A stretch of 64,000 nucleotides of DNA from JAKANT01 sp035502095. GTDB lineage: Bacteria > Pseudomonadota > Gammaproteobacteria > Burkholderiales > Burkholderiaceae_F. Shown piece by piece: positions 26,434 through 35,295 of the stretch. The notes below the pieces were generated by a model. It saw only the letters and a program-made list of their open reading frames with translations, made no database searches and was not told the origin of the DNA. The DNA is taken from the NCBI GenBank assembly GCA_035502095.1, contig DATJUX010000011.1, positions 186,001-250,000 of the forward strand. Direction: 5' to 3'. The position numbers and the translations under genes were made by a program. Each line of letters opens with the position of its first letter. Position 1 is the stretch's first letter.

Positions 26434-26829
26434 CTAGCGGTAGTAGACGCGCAAGGCCACTCCGCGGCCTGCGAACTCCTCGGCAGCGTCGCGGAACACA
26501 TCGAGCACCGCGGCGTTGTCGTCGTTATCGGGCCCCCGCATCAGCCCGTCCAGCACCACGACATAACCGGCCGCCGGCAGGCGCTCGGGCATGTCGGTCA
26601 GACTGTCATACAAGGCATCGAGATTCGCGCCGAACCAGGAAGGAAACTCGAGCGCGCGGCCGATAGTGGCCAGCAGCGGCCGGCGCTCGCGGATCCCGGT
26701 CAGGATCACGTGCACGAAGCGGTGCTGTGCGGCCTGCGCCCATGAACGCAGCGCCTCGGGACTCAGCGCTCCGAGGGGCCGTACGGCGTTCGAAGGCAGA
26801 TCGGCAAGAGATGTCGGCGTGCGTCCCAA
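26434..26829 (-). CDS. Barstar-family ribonuclease inhibitor
   Basis: Predicted cytoplasmic inhibitor of 131 residues with the barstar fold signature: a loop and helix FPSWFGANLDALYDSLTDM (about 62-80), then the strand YVVVLDGL and a C-terminal ending VALRVYYR. Barstars bind and block barnase-type guanyl RNases. The gene directly upstream encodes such a ribonuclease, so this is very probably its cognate immunity protein. It starts at a TTG (26829) six bases after the RNase stop, with GGGAG nine bases before; no ATG fits. It is the last gene of a patatin-RNase-barstar operon. Whether the pair acts in competition or self-protection is not shown by sequence. Confidence 0.85.
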   Translation of the reverse strand: MGRTPTSLADLPSNAVRPLGALSPEALRSWAQAAQHRFVHVILTGIRERRPLLATIGRALEFPSWFGANLDALYDSLTDMPERLPAAGYVVVLDGLMRGPDNDDNAAVLDVFRDAAEEFAGRGVALRVYYR

Positions 26830-26835
26830 GGGTGC

Positions 26836-27225
26836 TCACTCCCGGATCCTGCGAAACGTTTCGTAGTGGTCGTCGGAGTAGTAGTACTCCCCGCTGGTCG
26901 CCGGGTTTCCCGTGCTCCCCTGGCCCGCGATGATCCGCCGCGCACCCCGGTCGGCACGCCCGGGCGTGCGCACCGTGTACTCGGTGTAGTAGCCGCGCGG
27001 CTGCTGGGGCAGGCGGTGCTCGCGATTCATGAAGACGATGCCATCCTTGCGAAAGGGAAACGGTCCGCCGCTCTTGATCAGGAGCAGCGCTTCGCCGGCC
27101 TCGCGTGGCAGGTCGGCGACCGCGACCTCGGGTGGGGCTGGCGATTCGCGCGCCGCCGCTGGCGGGCCGGACAGCGCCGCCGCGAGCACGGCTACAACGC
27201 TAAACCACGACAACCTTCGGAGCAT
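26836..27225 (-). CDS. Secreted guanyl-specific ribonuclease (barnase/RNase Sa type)
   Basis: Exported microbial ribonuclease of 129 residues. A signal peptide (1-25, cut near AAARES) is followed by a compact catalytic domain with the family triad: Glu82 in YYTEYTV, Arg93 (with Arg97) in DRGARRII, and His120 in SDDHYETF. These match Glu54, Arg65/Arg69 and His85 of RNase Sa. The disulfide cysteines of RNase Sa are absent. Its start overlaps the 3' end of the patatin gene by 26 bp, and the inhibitor gene follows six bases later. It should cleave RNA after guanosine outside the cytoplasm. Export plus an internal inhibitor suggests nutrient scavenging or an antibacterial role. Confidence 0.88.
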   Translation of the reverse strand: MLRRLSWFSVVAVLAAALSGPPAAARESPAPPEVAVADLPREAGEALLLIKSGGPFPFRKDGIVFMNREHRLPQQPRGYYTEYTVRTPGRADRGARRIIAGQGSTGNPATSGEYYYSDDHYETFRRIRE

Positions 27226-28486
27226 TGGCAGGTGACGGCTCGCGCTTGTCGGTGAGGAATCCGAGAACCTCGTCCTGCCGCGCCAGCGTGTCGGCGAATC
27301 CTAGATCAATCAACACGCGCGTGTACGCCGATTCGAACAGCAGGTAGCTCGCCAGCCCGGCCCCGCTGCCCCGATGCGCGCCGAGCACCTCCAGCAGCGC
27401 GCGCACCGGCTTCGGGAGCGCACCCACGTATTGCGCGGCGATGCCGTCGAGCCGCTCGCTCGGTGCGATGACCAGCGATTCGATGCAGTGCACGCCCGAC
27501 GCACGTTGCTGTGCGTGCGTGAGCTGCATCGCGATCGTGTTGATGCGTTCGAGCCGTTCGATGTCGCTCGCCAGGGCGTCGAGGAAGATCGATGACATCG
27601 CGTGACCGGCGATCTGGGCCAGAGAAGGATAGGCCGCAGGGTCCACGCCGCCGAGCACGCCGGGATGCCCGAGCTGGCCGGCGCCGATGATGAGCACGCG
27701 TTCGGCCCCGAGATGGATCGCGGGACCGATCGGGGCGATCTGGCGCATCGAACCGTCGCCGAAATATTCGGTCGTGTCGCCGAAGGACAGCGGCGTCGCC
27801 GGGAAGATGAAAGGGATGGCGCTCGAGGCGAGCAGATGCTCGAGGATCAGGTCGCAATGCACGTAGACCCGCTGCAGCTTGGCTCCGATCTCGTGGTTGT
27901 ACTGCGCCTGGTAGAACGTGACGTGGCGGCCGGATGTGTAGCTCGATGCCGTCACCGCAAGCGCGCGCAGGTGTCCGTGCTCGAGCGCGCGCGCGAGCCG
28001 CGCCCTGTCGATCATGCGCTCGAGCAAGGCTCGTAGCGGCGTGTTGTCGAACAACGAGCGCGGTCGCAGACGCAGCGAACGACGCACCATCCAGCCGACC
28101 GAAAGCAGGCTCAGCCAGCGCGCGCCGGTGCGCACGACGCCGAGCAGGTCGGAGCGGTAGACCTGCTCGGTGTGGAAGCTTTCCCAGACGTTGACGAGTT
28201 GCGCCACCGCCTCCTGGAAGTTGTCCGCGCGGCACGCGAGAGCGGCGGCGTTGATGGCGCCCGCCGAGGTGCCCGCGATGATCTGGAACGGGTTGTGCCC
28301 CTGGGCGATCGTGGGGTCGAGTCCGCGCCGAGCATCGCGCAGGATCGCCGCAATTCCTTTGAGCACGCCCACCTGGTAGGCAGCGCGTGCGCCGCCGCCC
28401 ATCAGGATCAGGCCGGCCGGTGACGTGCGGAGGCGGATCCGGTCCGGCAGGCGTTCGCCTATGCGCTCACGGACGGATTCCTGCAT
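27200..28486 (-). CDS. Patatin-like phospholipase
   Basis: Patatin-family acyl hydrolase of 428 residues. It has the oxyanion loop LMGGGARAAYQVGVLKG (about 29-45), the nucleophile elbow GTSAG (serine near 74) and the catalytic Asp in FGDGSM, forming the Ser-Asp dyad used on phospholipids or other acyl esters. No signal peptide is visible, so it is probably cytoplasmic or exported by another route. The C-terminal half (about 300-428) is helical and shared by proteobacterial members. It leads the operon with the RNase and barstar genes, overlapping the RNase start by 26 bp; whether the lipase is functionally linked to the RNase pair is unknown. Confidence 0.9.
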   Translation of the reverse strand: MQESVRERIGERLPDRIRLRTSPAGLILMGGGARAAYQVGVLKGIAAILRDARRGLDPTIAQGHNPFQIIAGTSAGAINAAALACRADNFQEAVAQLVNVWESFHTEQVYRSDLLGVVRTGARWLSLLSVGWMVRRSLRLRPRSLFDNTPLRALLERMIDRARLARALEHGHLRALAVTASSYTSGRHVTFYQAQYNHEIGAKLQRVYVHCDLILEHLLASSAIPFIFPATPLSFGDTTEYFGDGSMRQIAPIGPAIHLGAERVLIIGAGQLGHPGVLGGVDPAAYPSLAQIAGHAMSSIFLDALASDIERLERINTIAMQLTHAQQRASGVHCIESLVIAPSERLDGIAAQYVGALPKPVRALLEVLGAHRGSGAGLASYLLFESAYTRVLIDLGFADTLARQDEVLGFLTDKREPSPANAPKVVVV

Positions 28487-28535
28487 GCGGCTCGCGGGCT
28501 GTTCGGCATGTCCTCATTTTGCGCCGACACGGGCG

Positions 28536-30833
28536 TCAGCGATTCGAGTTGGCGTCCACGACCACCAGCGCACTCATGTTGACGATGCGCCGCACGGTTG
28601 CCGATGGCGTCAGGATATGCACCGGCTTCGCCGCGCCCAGCAGGATCGGGCCGATCGCCACGTTGTTGCCGGCCGCAGTCTTGAGGAGGTTGTAGCTGAT
28701 GTTGGCCGCATCGATGCCCGGGCACACGAGCAGGTTCGCATCGCCCGCCAGGGTGGAGAACGGCATGATGGTCTTGCGAATCGAGGCGTTGATGGCGCTG
28801 TCCGCGTGCATTTCGCCGTCGATCTCGTAGTCGGGATGGCGCTCGCGCACGATCGCGACCGCTTCGCGCATCTTGATGGCCGAGGGCGTGTTGCTGGACC
28901 CGAAATTGGAATGGGACAACATGGCGATGCGCGGGGTGATGCCGAGTCGTTTCAGCTCCTCGGCGGCCATCACCGTGATCTCCGCCAGTTCCGGCGCGCT
29001 CGGGTCGACGTTGACGTGGGTGTCGACGAGCGCAACCTGCCTTCCGGGCAGCATAAGGATGTTCATCGCGGCGTAGATAGTGGCGCCGCTGCGCTTGCCG
29101 AGCACCTGGTCGACGTAGTGAAGGTGCAGGTCGTGCGTGCCGAACGTGCCGCAGATCATGCCGTTCGCCTCGCCCTTGTGAATCATCATCGCGCCGATCA
29201 GCGTGTGGCCGCGCCGCATCTCGAGCGCCGCGTATTGCTCGTTGACGCCCTTGCGCGCCGTCATGCGGTGGTAAGTGCGCCAATAGTCGGGATAACGCTC
29301 GTCGGACTCGGGATTGACCACCTCGAAGTCCCTGCCGGCGCGCATGCGCAGGCCGAAACGCTCGATCCGACTTTCGATCACGCTCGGCCGGCCGACGAGA
29401 ATCGGGCGCGCGATCGCCTCGTCGACGACGACCTGGACGGCGCGCAGGACACGCTCGTCCTCGCCCTCCGCGTAAACGACGCGCGCGGCGCCTCCGGTCG
29501 CGACCGCTCTTTTCGCGACCGCGAAGATCGGCTTCATGGCCGTGCCGGAGTGGTAGACGAACTGTTGCAGCTGCTCGCGATACGCAGCGAAATCGGCGAT
29601 CGGCCGCGTCGCGACGCCGCTGTTGCAGGCGGCCTGCGCGACCGCCGGCGCGATGCGCATCATCAGGCGCGGATCGAATGGTTTCGGGATCAGGTATTCG
29701 GAGCCGAAGCGCATGTTCTCGATGCCATACGCGCTGGCAACGATGTCGCTCGCCTCCTCCTGCGCGAGCTGCGCGATCGCGCGCACCGCCGCGATTTCCA
29801 TCTCCGCGTTGATGACGGTCGCGCCGACGTCGAGCGCACCGCGGAAGATGAACGGAAAGCACAGAACGTTGTTGACCTGGTTCGGATAGTCCGACCGGCC
29901 GGTGGCGATGATGGCGTCGTCGCGCACCGCCTTCACGTCCTCGGGGAGGATCTCGGGGTTCGGATTGGCGAGGGCGAGGATGAGCGGGCGCTGCGCCATC
30001 CTGCGCACCATGTCGGGCTTGAGCACACCGCCGGCGGACAGCCCGAGGAACACATCGGCGCCATCGATGATCTGCCCGAGCGTCCGCGCATCGGTCGGCT
30101 GCGCGTAGCGCGCCTTCTCTTCGTCCATAAGCGCGGTGCGGCCGCGGAACACCACGCCTTCGATGTCGCTGACCCAGATGTTGTTGCGCGACACGCCGAG
30201 GCGCACGAGCAGATCGAGGCACGCCAGCGCCGCGGCGCCGGCACCGCTGCACACCAGCTTGATCGCCGCCGGGTCCTTGCCGATGACCTTCAGCCCGTTG
30301 AGCAGCGCTGCACCGACGATAATCGCGGTTCCGTGCTGGTCGTCATGGAACACCGGGATCTTCAGCCGCTCGCGCAGCTTGCGCTCGATAAAGAAACACT
30401 CCGGTGCCTTGATGTCCTCGAGGTTGATGCCGCCGAAGGTCGGTTCCAGCGCGGCGATGATCTCGACCAGTTTCTCCGGGTCGCGCTCGTTGATCTCGAT
30501 GTCGAAGACGTCGATGCCGGCGAACTTCTTGAACAGCACCCCCTTGCCTTCCATCACGGGCTTGGCGGCCAGCGGCCCGATCGCTCCCAGACCGAGCACG
30601 GCCGTGCCATTCGTGACGACGCCGACCAGGTTGCCGCGCGCGGTGTAGCGGAACACGGTCGCCGGATCGTCGCGGATCTCCTCGCTGGCCGCCGCGACGC
30701 CGGGTGAATAGGCCAGCGCGAGATCGCGCTGGTTGCTGAGTTGCTTGGTCGGCGTGACCGCAATTTTTCCGGGTACCGGCTGCTCGTGGTACTCGAGAGC
30801 GGCCTGACGTAGCTCGATGCTGGTCGTGTTCAT
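28536..30833 (-). CDS. maeB: NADP-dependent malic enzyme, MaeB type
   Basis: Large malic enzyme of 765 residues converting malate to pyruvate and CO2 with NADP reduction. The N-terminal half is the malic enzyme proper (LAYSPGVAAAS, GNLVGVVTNGTAVLGLG, HDDQHGTAI, CSGAGAAALA nucleotide site, GLSAGGVLKPDMV). The C-terminal half (about 430-765) is a phosphotransacetylase-like domain (LVDTHVNVDP, GPILLGAAKPVHIL) that in MaeB is regulatory rather than catalytic. An ATG at 30833 (MNTTSIELRQ) was chosen over a GTG three codons earlier. It is transcribed alone, divergent from the aminotransferase gene. It links the TCA cycle with pyruvate made by the nearby pyk. Confidence 0.95.
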   Translation of the reverse strand: MNTTSIELRQAALEYHEQPVPGKIAVTPTKQLSNQRDLALAYSPGVAAASEEIRDDPATVFRYTARGNLVGVVTNGTAVLGLGAIGPLAAKPVMEGKGVLFKKFAGIDVFDIEINERDPEKLVEIIAALEPTFGGINLEDIKAPECFFIERKLRERLKIPVFHDDQHGTAIIVGAALLNGLKVIGKDPAAIKLVCSGAGAAALACLDLLVRLGVSRNNIWVSDIEGVVFRGRTALMDEEKARYAQPTDARTLGQIIDGADVFLGLSAGGVLKPDMVRRMAQRPLILALANPNPEILPEDVKAVRDDAIIATGRSDYPNQVNNVLCFPFIFRGALDVGATVINAEMEIAAVRAIAQLAQEEASDIVASAYGIENMRFGSEYLIPKPFDPRLMMRIAPAVAQAACNSGVATRPIADFAAYREQLQQFVYHSGTAMKPIFAVAKRAVATGGAARVVYAEGEDERVLRAVQVVVDEAIARPILVGRPSVIESRIERFGLRMRAGRDFEVVNPESDERYPDYWRTYHRMTARKGVNEQYAALEMRRGHTLIGAMMIHKGEANGMICGTFGTHDLHLHYVDQVLGKRSGATIYAAMNILMLPGRQVALVDTHVNVDPSAPELAEITVMAAEELKRLGITPRIAMLSHSNFGSSNTPSAIKMREAVAIVRERHPDYEIDGEMHADSAINASIRKTIMPFSTLAGDANLLVCPGIDAANISYNLLKTAAGNNVAIGPILLGAAKPVHILTPSATVRRIVNMSALVVVDANSNR

Positions 30834-30976
30834 CGTTATCACGTATCGAGGCTGGGGCCGCGGATTATGGACCTTCGCCGCTGCTCGGGCCGTGGTCGCG
30901 GGGGGTCACGCTGTCAGACGCGGCCTGGGCGGATAAGATCACCGGCTTCACCGGCTGGAACGGGACGGCGCACCTG

Positions 30977-32155
30977 ATGCCTCGGTTTGCAGGACCACGA
31001 GCGGCGCGCCTGGCGCACATTGAGCCGTTCTACGTCATGGAGATCGTCAAGGAGGCGTCGCGCCTGCAGGCGAGCGGCCAATCGATCATTCACCTGAGCA
31101 TCGGCGAGCCGGACTTCACGGCGCCGCCCCCGGTGATCCGGGCCGCCGCGGAGGCGCTGGCAAGCGGGCGCCTTCAATACACGCAGGCCACCGGACTGAC
31201 GTCCTTGCGCGAGGCGATTGCCGCGGACTACGCGCGGACATTCGGCGTGCAGGTCGATCCGGGTCGCGTGATCGTCACCGCAGGAGCCTCGGCAGCGCTG
31301 TTGCTTGCCTTGGGCACCGTGCTGGACGTCGGCGCGGAGGTGTTGATGCCCGATCCAACCTATCCGTGCAACCGTCATTTCGTCGCGGCGTTCAATGGCC
31401 GCGCGAAGCTCGCGCCGTGCGGGCCGGAGACGCGGTTTCAGCTCGACGACAGGTTGATCGACAGCAACTGGGGACCGCAGACGCAGGGGGTTCTGCTGGC
31501 GTCCCCATCCAATCCCACCGGCACGTCGATCCGCCCCGAGGTGCTGGCACGCTGCGTCGACGCTGTGCGACGCCGCAGCGGCTTCGTCATCGTCGACGAG
31601 ATCTATCAGCGCCTCTGCTACGAAGCCCCGCCGACCACGGCACTTGCCCTGGGTGACGACGTGTTCGTGCTCAACAGCTTCTCGAAGTACTTCAACATGA
31701 CGGGCTGGCGGCTTGGATGGATGGTCGTGCCATCCGAGTGCGTCGGTGACGTGGAGAAGCTGGCCCAGAATCTTTTCGTCTGCCCTTCCGCACTCGCGCA
31801 GCATGCTGCGTTGCAGTGCTTTAGCGCCGAGGCTCTGGCGATCTACGAGTCACGACGCGCCGAATTCGGCCGGCGTCGGGATTTCCTAGTCGGCGAACTA
31901 CACCGCCTTGGACTCGATGTTCCGGTCCGGCCCGACGGAGCCTTCTACATCTACGCGGATATCCGGCGCTTCAGTGACGACAGCTGGTCGTTTGCGTTCG
32001 ATCTCCTACGGCGCGACGGGGTGTGCGTCGTGCCGGGCCGAGATTTCGGTCGTGCGGACACCCGGCACTTCGTTCGAATCTCGTACGCCGCGGATCGCGC
32101 CCGCCTCGAGCAGGCCGTCGACCGGCTCGAGCGTTTTCTAGCCACCGGAAAATAA
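30977..32155 (+). CDS. Class I/II PLP-dependent aminotransferase
   Basis: Fold-type I pyridoxal-phosphate aminotransferase of 392 residues. HLSIGEPDFTAPP at the N-terminus, the PLP-binding VTAGASAALLL, SPSNPTGTSI, IVDEIYQ and the Schiff-base lysine in NSFSKYFNMTGWRLGW (Lys237) place it in the aspartate/aromatic aminotransferase group; the C-terminal arginine for the substrate carboxylate is in HFVRISYA. Amino-acid specificity cannot be read from sequence; alanine/valine or aromatic acids are possible. The ATG at 30977 lies 143 bp from the divergent maeB. A strong hairpin lies directly after its stop, so it is monocistronic. Confidence 0.92.
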   Translation: MPRFAGPRAARLAHIEPFYVMEIVKEASRLQASGQSIIHLSIGEPDFTAPPPVIRAAAEALASGRLQYTQATGLTSLREAIAADYARTFGVQVDPGRVIVTAGASAALLLALGTVLDVGAEVLMPDPTYPCNRHFVAAFNGRAKLAPCGPETRFQLDDRLIDSNWGPQTQGVLLASPSNPTGTSIRPEVLARCVDAVRRRSGFVIVDEIYQRLCYEAPPTTALALGDDVFVLNSFSKYFNMTGWRLGWMVVPSECVGDVEKLAQNLFVCPSALAQHAALQCFSAEALAIYESRRAEFGRRRDFLVGELHRLGLDVPVRPDGAFYIYADIRRFSDDSWSFAFDLLRRDGVCVVPGRDFGRADTRHFVRISYAADRARLEQAVDRLERFLATGK

Positions 32156-32157
32156 GA

Positions 32158-32189
32158 GGAGCGGTGGGTCGCGAGCGACCGACCGCTCC
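32158..32189. terminator. Bidirectional hairpin between convergent genes
   Basis: A 14-bp stem with one mismatch (arms 32158-32171 and 32176-32189) closes a CGAG loop. It begins three bases after the aminotransferase stop and lies 20 bp past the stop of the convergent transglycosylase gene. On the minus strand it is followed by TCTTATTTT, making a good intrinsic terminator for that gene; on the plus strand there is only a weak T content. Confidence 0.8.
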
Positions 32190-32209
32190 AATTCAGAGCC
32201 GTTGTGCGA

Positions 32210-33067
32210 TCAGGAGCGCTTCGTCGTAACCGGACCCAGCGAGACGGGCAACGTCTGCGAAACCGGCTTCGCGTCCGCGCCGGCAGCGCGCATCGCGTTG
32301 GCAATCGCGAGGTCCACCTTGCCGCTCGCTGCCAGGCGCAGCCGCCCGTGCTCGGCGAGCACGCGTGCGCCATAGCCGCCATCGTCCACCATGTTGCCGG
32401 CGCCGACGTAGAGCTGGAGGCCGCGCTCGACCGACCCGCCGCGTCGGATCAGGTCGCTCAGGATGGCGGAGCCGACCTTGATGTTCGCGATCGGATCGAG
32501 TGCCGCATCCTCCCCGCCGTGCGGCTCGAATTTGTCGGCGTGGACCCGCGTCATCACCTGCATCAGTCCCTGGGCGCCGACGACGCTTTCGGCAAACGGG
32601 TTCATGCTCGATTCGATCGCGGTGACGGCGAGGATGAGAAGAGGGTCGAGGCCGAGTTCACGCCCGGACTCGTAAGCCGCCGCAACGACTGGACGAATCG
32701 CACCGTCGGCCACCTTGTAACGCCGCGCGAGATACGAGATGACGTGACGCTGCGTTGGCTCCACCTGGTTCTTCGACGCACCGGTCGTTGGAAGCGCCGC
32801 GCCGGCCGGCATCAGGCTGGCCTGATCCGCGGTCGCCTCCTTGGCGACCAGGGCGGCAGCGATGCTTTCGAGTTGTTGGGCCGCGCCGTCCCGCAGCCGC
32901 GGATCACCCACTGCGACCGCGACCGTGACCAAGCTCGCGCAACCGGTGAAGGTCACGACGAAGCGCGCCGTACGGGCCATTCCGCTCGCCACGTCTTGCG
33001 CGAAGACACGCAAGCCATGCGGAAGCGGTGAAACCTGCGGCAGCAGAACATTCGTGGGAGTCGACAT
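32210..33067 (-). CDS. Lytic transglycosylase, SLT domain
   Basis: Predicted peptidoglycan-cleaving enzyme of 285 residues. A hydrophobic segment at about 34-54 could be a membrane anchor or an atypical signal. The SLT (lysozyme-like) domain covers about 120-250, with the catalytic glutamate in AIESSMNPFAES (Glu152), GAQGLMQVM, and a degenerate NIKVGSAIL and LYVGAG in place of the usual YNAG. Such enzymes make 1,6-anhydro muropeptides, which AmpD (57278-57850) later recycles. The ATG at 33067 has a near-perfect AAGGAGG ribosome site. It ends at a strong terminator and is monocistronic. Which cell-wall process it serves is unknown. Confidence 0.87.
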   Translation of the reverse strand: MSTPTNVLLPQVSPLPHGLRVFAQDVASGMARTARFVVTFTGCASLVTVAVAVGDPRLRDGAAQQLESIAAALVAKEATADQASLMPAGAALPTTGASKNQVEPTQRHVISYLARRYKVADGAIRPVVAAAYESGRELGLDPLLILAVTAIESSMNPFAESVVGAQGLMQVMTRVHADKFEPHGGEDAALDPIANIKVGSAILSDLIRRGGSVERGLQLYVGAGNMVDDGGYGARVLAEHGRLRLAASGKVDLAIANAMRAAGADAKPVSQTLPVSLGPVTTKRS

Positions 33068-33532
33068 GCGTGCCTCCTTATGTTTGAGCGGCCACCTGTG
33101 TCTTCACACAGGCAAGTCCTCACTCACAGGTTGGTACGAAAACCAGCGTGCCCACGTCGCAAGCTGGTTCCGGCAAGACAGGCGGCGGGAGAATGGGACC
33201 ACCCATTGTCTATCTCGGAGCTAACGTGCTCCATTTCAAAGAGCGCGCCCAAGACGCGCGATGCACTCGGACGGTTATGTGATCCAACTCCATCCCAGAT
33301 ATTTGGGATGTCACCGATTGAGCCGCGCATTCTAGGGCGGTTCGACCTGCGGTCAATGCAAGCTGACCGCGAATATGCAACACCAGATCGCAGCAGTCGT
33401 CCTAGTCTGCGGTACGATTTTCCGGCGAGCGCGATTTGACGCTTATTATTCAATCACTTAAACCACATTCATACGGGATGCCGCTGTGCCGCAAATACGT
33501 TGCCCCGGGTCGGATATTGCTCTGCAGCAAAC
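33068..33532. other. Low-GC non-coding region between the SLT and ubiD genes
   Basis: No gene supported. The region is visibly richer in A and T than its surroundings. It holds a perfect hairpin CCTGTGT/ACACAGG at 33095-33112 in the leader side of the SLT gene, and another, CATCCCA/TGGGATG with a 6-nt loop, at 33291-33310. Short frames here (for example 33124-33453 on the minus strand) have no recognisable content. A transcribed small RNA, or a decayed insertion, could explain the composition, but neither is shown. Confidence 0.45.
33436..33464 (+). promoter_or_regulatory. Candidate sigma-70 promoter of ubiD
   Basis: TTGACG (33436-33441), a 17-bp A/T-rich spacer, and TAAACC (33459-33464) resemble a housekeeping promoter, 69 bp before the ubiD ATG. 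The -10 element is imperfect, so the assignment is moderate. Confidence 0.4.
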
Positions 33533-35050
33533 ATGAAGTATAAGGATCTCAGGGACTTCCTCAAGCAGCTTGAGCGCCGCGGCGAACTTCGGCGGGTCGC
33601 CATCCCTGTCTCACCAATCCTGGAGATCACAGACATATGTGATCGTACGCTGCGCGCAAACGGCCCAGCGCTTCTGTTCGAGAAGCCCGTCGGCCATTCA
33701 ATGCCGGTGGTCGGCAACTTGTTCGGCACCGCAGGCCGCGTCGCTGCCGGAATGGGTGCCGATTCCGTCGGCGCGTTGCGGGAGGTCGGTGAGCTACTGG
33801 CAGCGCTTAAGGAACCGCAAGCCCCCTCCGGCTTCCGCGACGCGCTTGGCACGGTTGCCAGCTTGAAGTCGGCTCTCTGGGACATGGCGCCGAAGGCAAT
33901 CGGAGTGGCGCCGTGCCAGACGGTCGTTTGGGAGGGTGCCGACATCGACCTGGCGCGGCTCCCCGTCCAGACGTGCTGGCCCGGCGACGCGGGGCCATTG
34001 ATCACATGGGGCCTGGTGATCACAAGAGGGCCGCACAAGAAACGCCAGAACCTGGGCATCTATCGCCAGCAAGTCATCGACCGCGACAAGGTGATCATGC
34101 GGTGGCTGCCGCACCGTGGCGGCGCACTCGACTTCCGCGACCATCGACTCGCCAGCCCTGGAACTCCGTTTCCGGTGTCGGTTGCGTTGGGCGCAGATCC
34201 GGCGACAATGCTGGCCGCGGTCACTCCGATTCCGGATTCACTGTCGGAGTACCAGTTCGCCGGATTGCTGCGTGGCGGCCGGACCGAGGTCGTTCGCAGC
34301 GTCGGAAACGACCTGCAGGTCCCTGCCGGCGCCGAGATCGTGCTCGAGGGTCACATTCGTCCGGGCGACCCGATGCCTACCACGGGAGACGCTCCATCGC
34401 CGCCGCGGATCGGCTACGAAGTTGCGCTGGAGGGCCCCTTCGGCGATCACACCGGGTACTACAACGAACGCGAGTGGTTTCCCGTGTTCACCGTCGAGCG
34501 CATCACGATGCGGCGTGATGCCATCTATCACTCGACCTATACCGGCAGGCCGCCCGACGAACCCGCGGTCCTGGGCGTCGCGCTCAACGAAGTGCTGGTT
34601 CCGGTCCTGCGGCGCACGTTCCCCGAGATCGTCGACTTCTACCTGCCGCCGGAGGGGTGCAGCTATCGAATGGCGGTCGCATCGATGCGCAAGCAGTATC
34701 CGGGGCACGCGAAGCGCGTGATGTTCGGCATCTGGAGCTTCCTGCGCCAGTTCATGTACACGAAGTTCATCGTCGTCGTCGACGACGACATCAATGCACG
34801 CGACTGGAAGGAGGTCGTCTGGGCCGTGACGACGCGCGTCGACCCGGTGCGCGATACGGTAATGGTCGAGAACACCCCGATCGACTACCTTGATTTCGCC
34901 TCGCCCGTTGCCGGACTGGGCAGCAAGATGGGGATCGACGCGACCAACAAGATGGCGGGCGAGACCGGGCGCGAGTGGGGTCGTCCGATCGCGATGGATC
35001 CCGCGGTCAAGGCGCGTATCGATTCGATTTGGAAGGACCTCGGGCTTTGA
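33533..35050 (+). CDS. ubiD: UbiD-family 3-octaprenyl-4-hydroxybenzoate decarboxylase
   Basis: Prenylated-FMN-dependent decarboxylase of 505 residues, removing the carboxyl group of 3-polyprenyl-4-hydroxybenzoate in ubiquinone synthesis. The N-terminus MKYKDLRDFLKQLERRGELRR, then ITWGLVITRGPHKKRQNLGIYRQQ, EVALEGPFGDHTGYYNE and VMFGIWSFLRQFMYTKFIVVVDDD follow the ubiquinone-type UbiD closely, and the length is near the E. coli enzyme. The ATG at 33533 is used; eleven codons further upstream are unlike the family. There is no obvious ribosome site, though a promoter-like element lies upstream. The flavin prenyltransferase UbiX that makes its cofactor is not in the window. A small KTSC-domain gene follows. 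Confidence 0.95.
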   Translation: MKYKDLRDFLKQLERRGELRRVAIPVSPILEITDICDRTLRANGPALLFEKPVGHSMPVVGNLFGTAGRVAAGMGADSVGALREVGELLAALKEPQAPSGFRDALGTVASLKSALWDMAPKAIGVAPCQTVVWEGADIDLARLPVQTCWPGDAGPLITWGLVITRGPHKKRQNLGIYRQQVIDRDKVIMRWLPHRGGALDFRDHRLASPGTPFPVSVALGADPATMLAAVTPIPDSLSEYQFAGLLRGGRTEVVRSVGNDLQVPAGAEIVLEGHIRPGDPMPTTGDAPSPPRIGYEVALEGPFGDHTGYYNEREWFPVFTVERITMRRDAIYHSTYTGRPPDEPAVLGVALNEVLVPVLRRTFPEIVDFYLPPEGCSYRMAVASMRKQYPGHAKRVMFGIWSFLRQFMYTKFIVVVDDDINARDWKEVVWAVTTRVDPVRDTVMVENTPIDYLDFASPVAGLGSKMGIDATNKMAGETGREWGRPIAMDPAVKARIDSIWKDLGL

Positions 35051-35070
35051 GCCCCGCAAGGGAGGCGATG

Positions 35071-35289
35071 ATGGCGATCGAACGCAAGCCGATCCGCCGC
35101 GGCGGCATCAAGTCGGCTGGATACGACCGCGCCGGTCGGGTGCTCGAGATCGAGTTCGACAACGGCTCGGTGCTCCAGCACACGGCGGTGGGCGAAGAGA
35201 TCGCGCGCCGGTTTCTCGCTTCGTCGGCGCCGGCCAGTTATTACAAGGACAACATCCAGGAGGAGTTCACGGTGAAGCGGGTCAGATGA
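35071..35289 (+). CDS. KTSC-domain small protein
   Basis: A 72-residue protein that is almost entirely one KTSC domain: IKSAGYDRAGRVLEIEFDNG, then VLQHTAVGEEIARRFL and a C-terminal SYYKDNIQEEF. The domain is widespread, small and of unknown biochemical role, sometimes attached to nucleases. The ATG at 35071 has GGAGG five bases upstream; an adjacent ATG three bases earlier is worse spaced. It starts 20 bp after ubiD and is probably cotranscribed, converging with mgtE seven bases beyond its stop. No function is inferred from the neighbours. Confidence 0.8.
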   Translation: MAIERKPIRRGGIKSAGYDRAGRVLEIEFDNGSVLQHTAVGEEIARRFLASSAPASYYKDNIQEEFTVKRVR

Positions 35290-35295
35290 CCCGTC

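Noticed and set aside
28425..30707. 760-codon plus-strand frame opposite maeB
   Set aside because: Mirror of the maeB codon pattern; composition dominated by Arg, Asp, His and Val with no recognisable domain.
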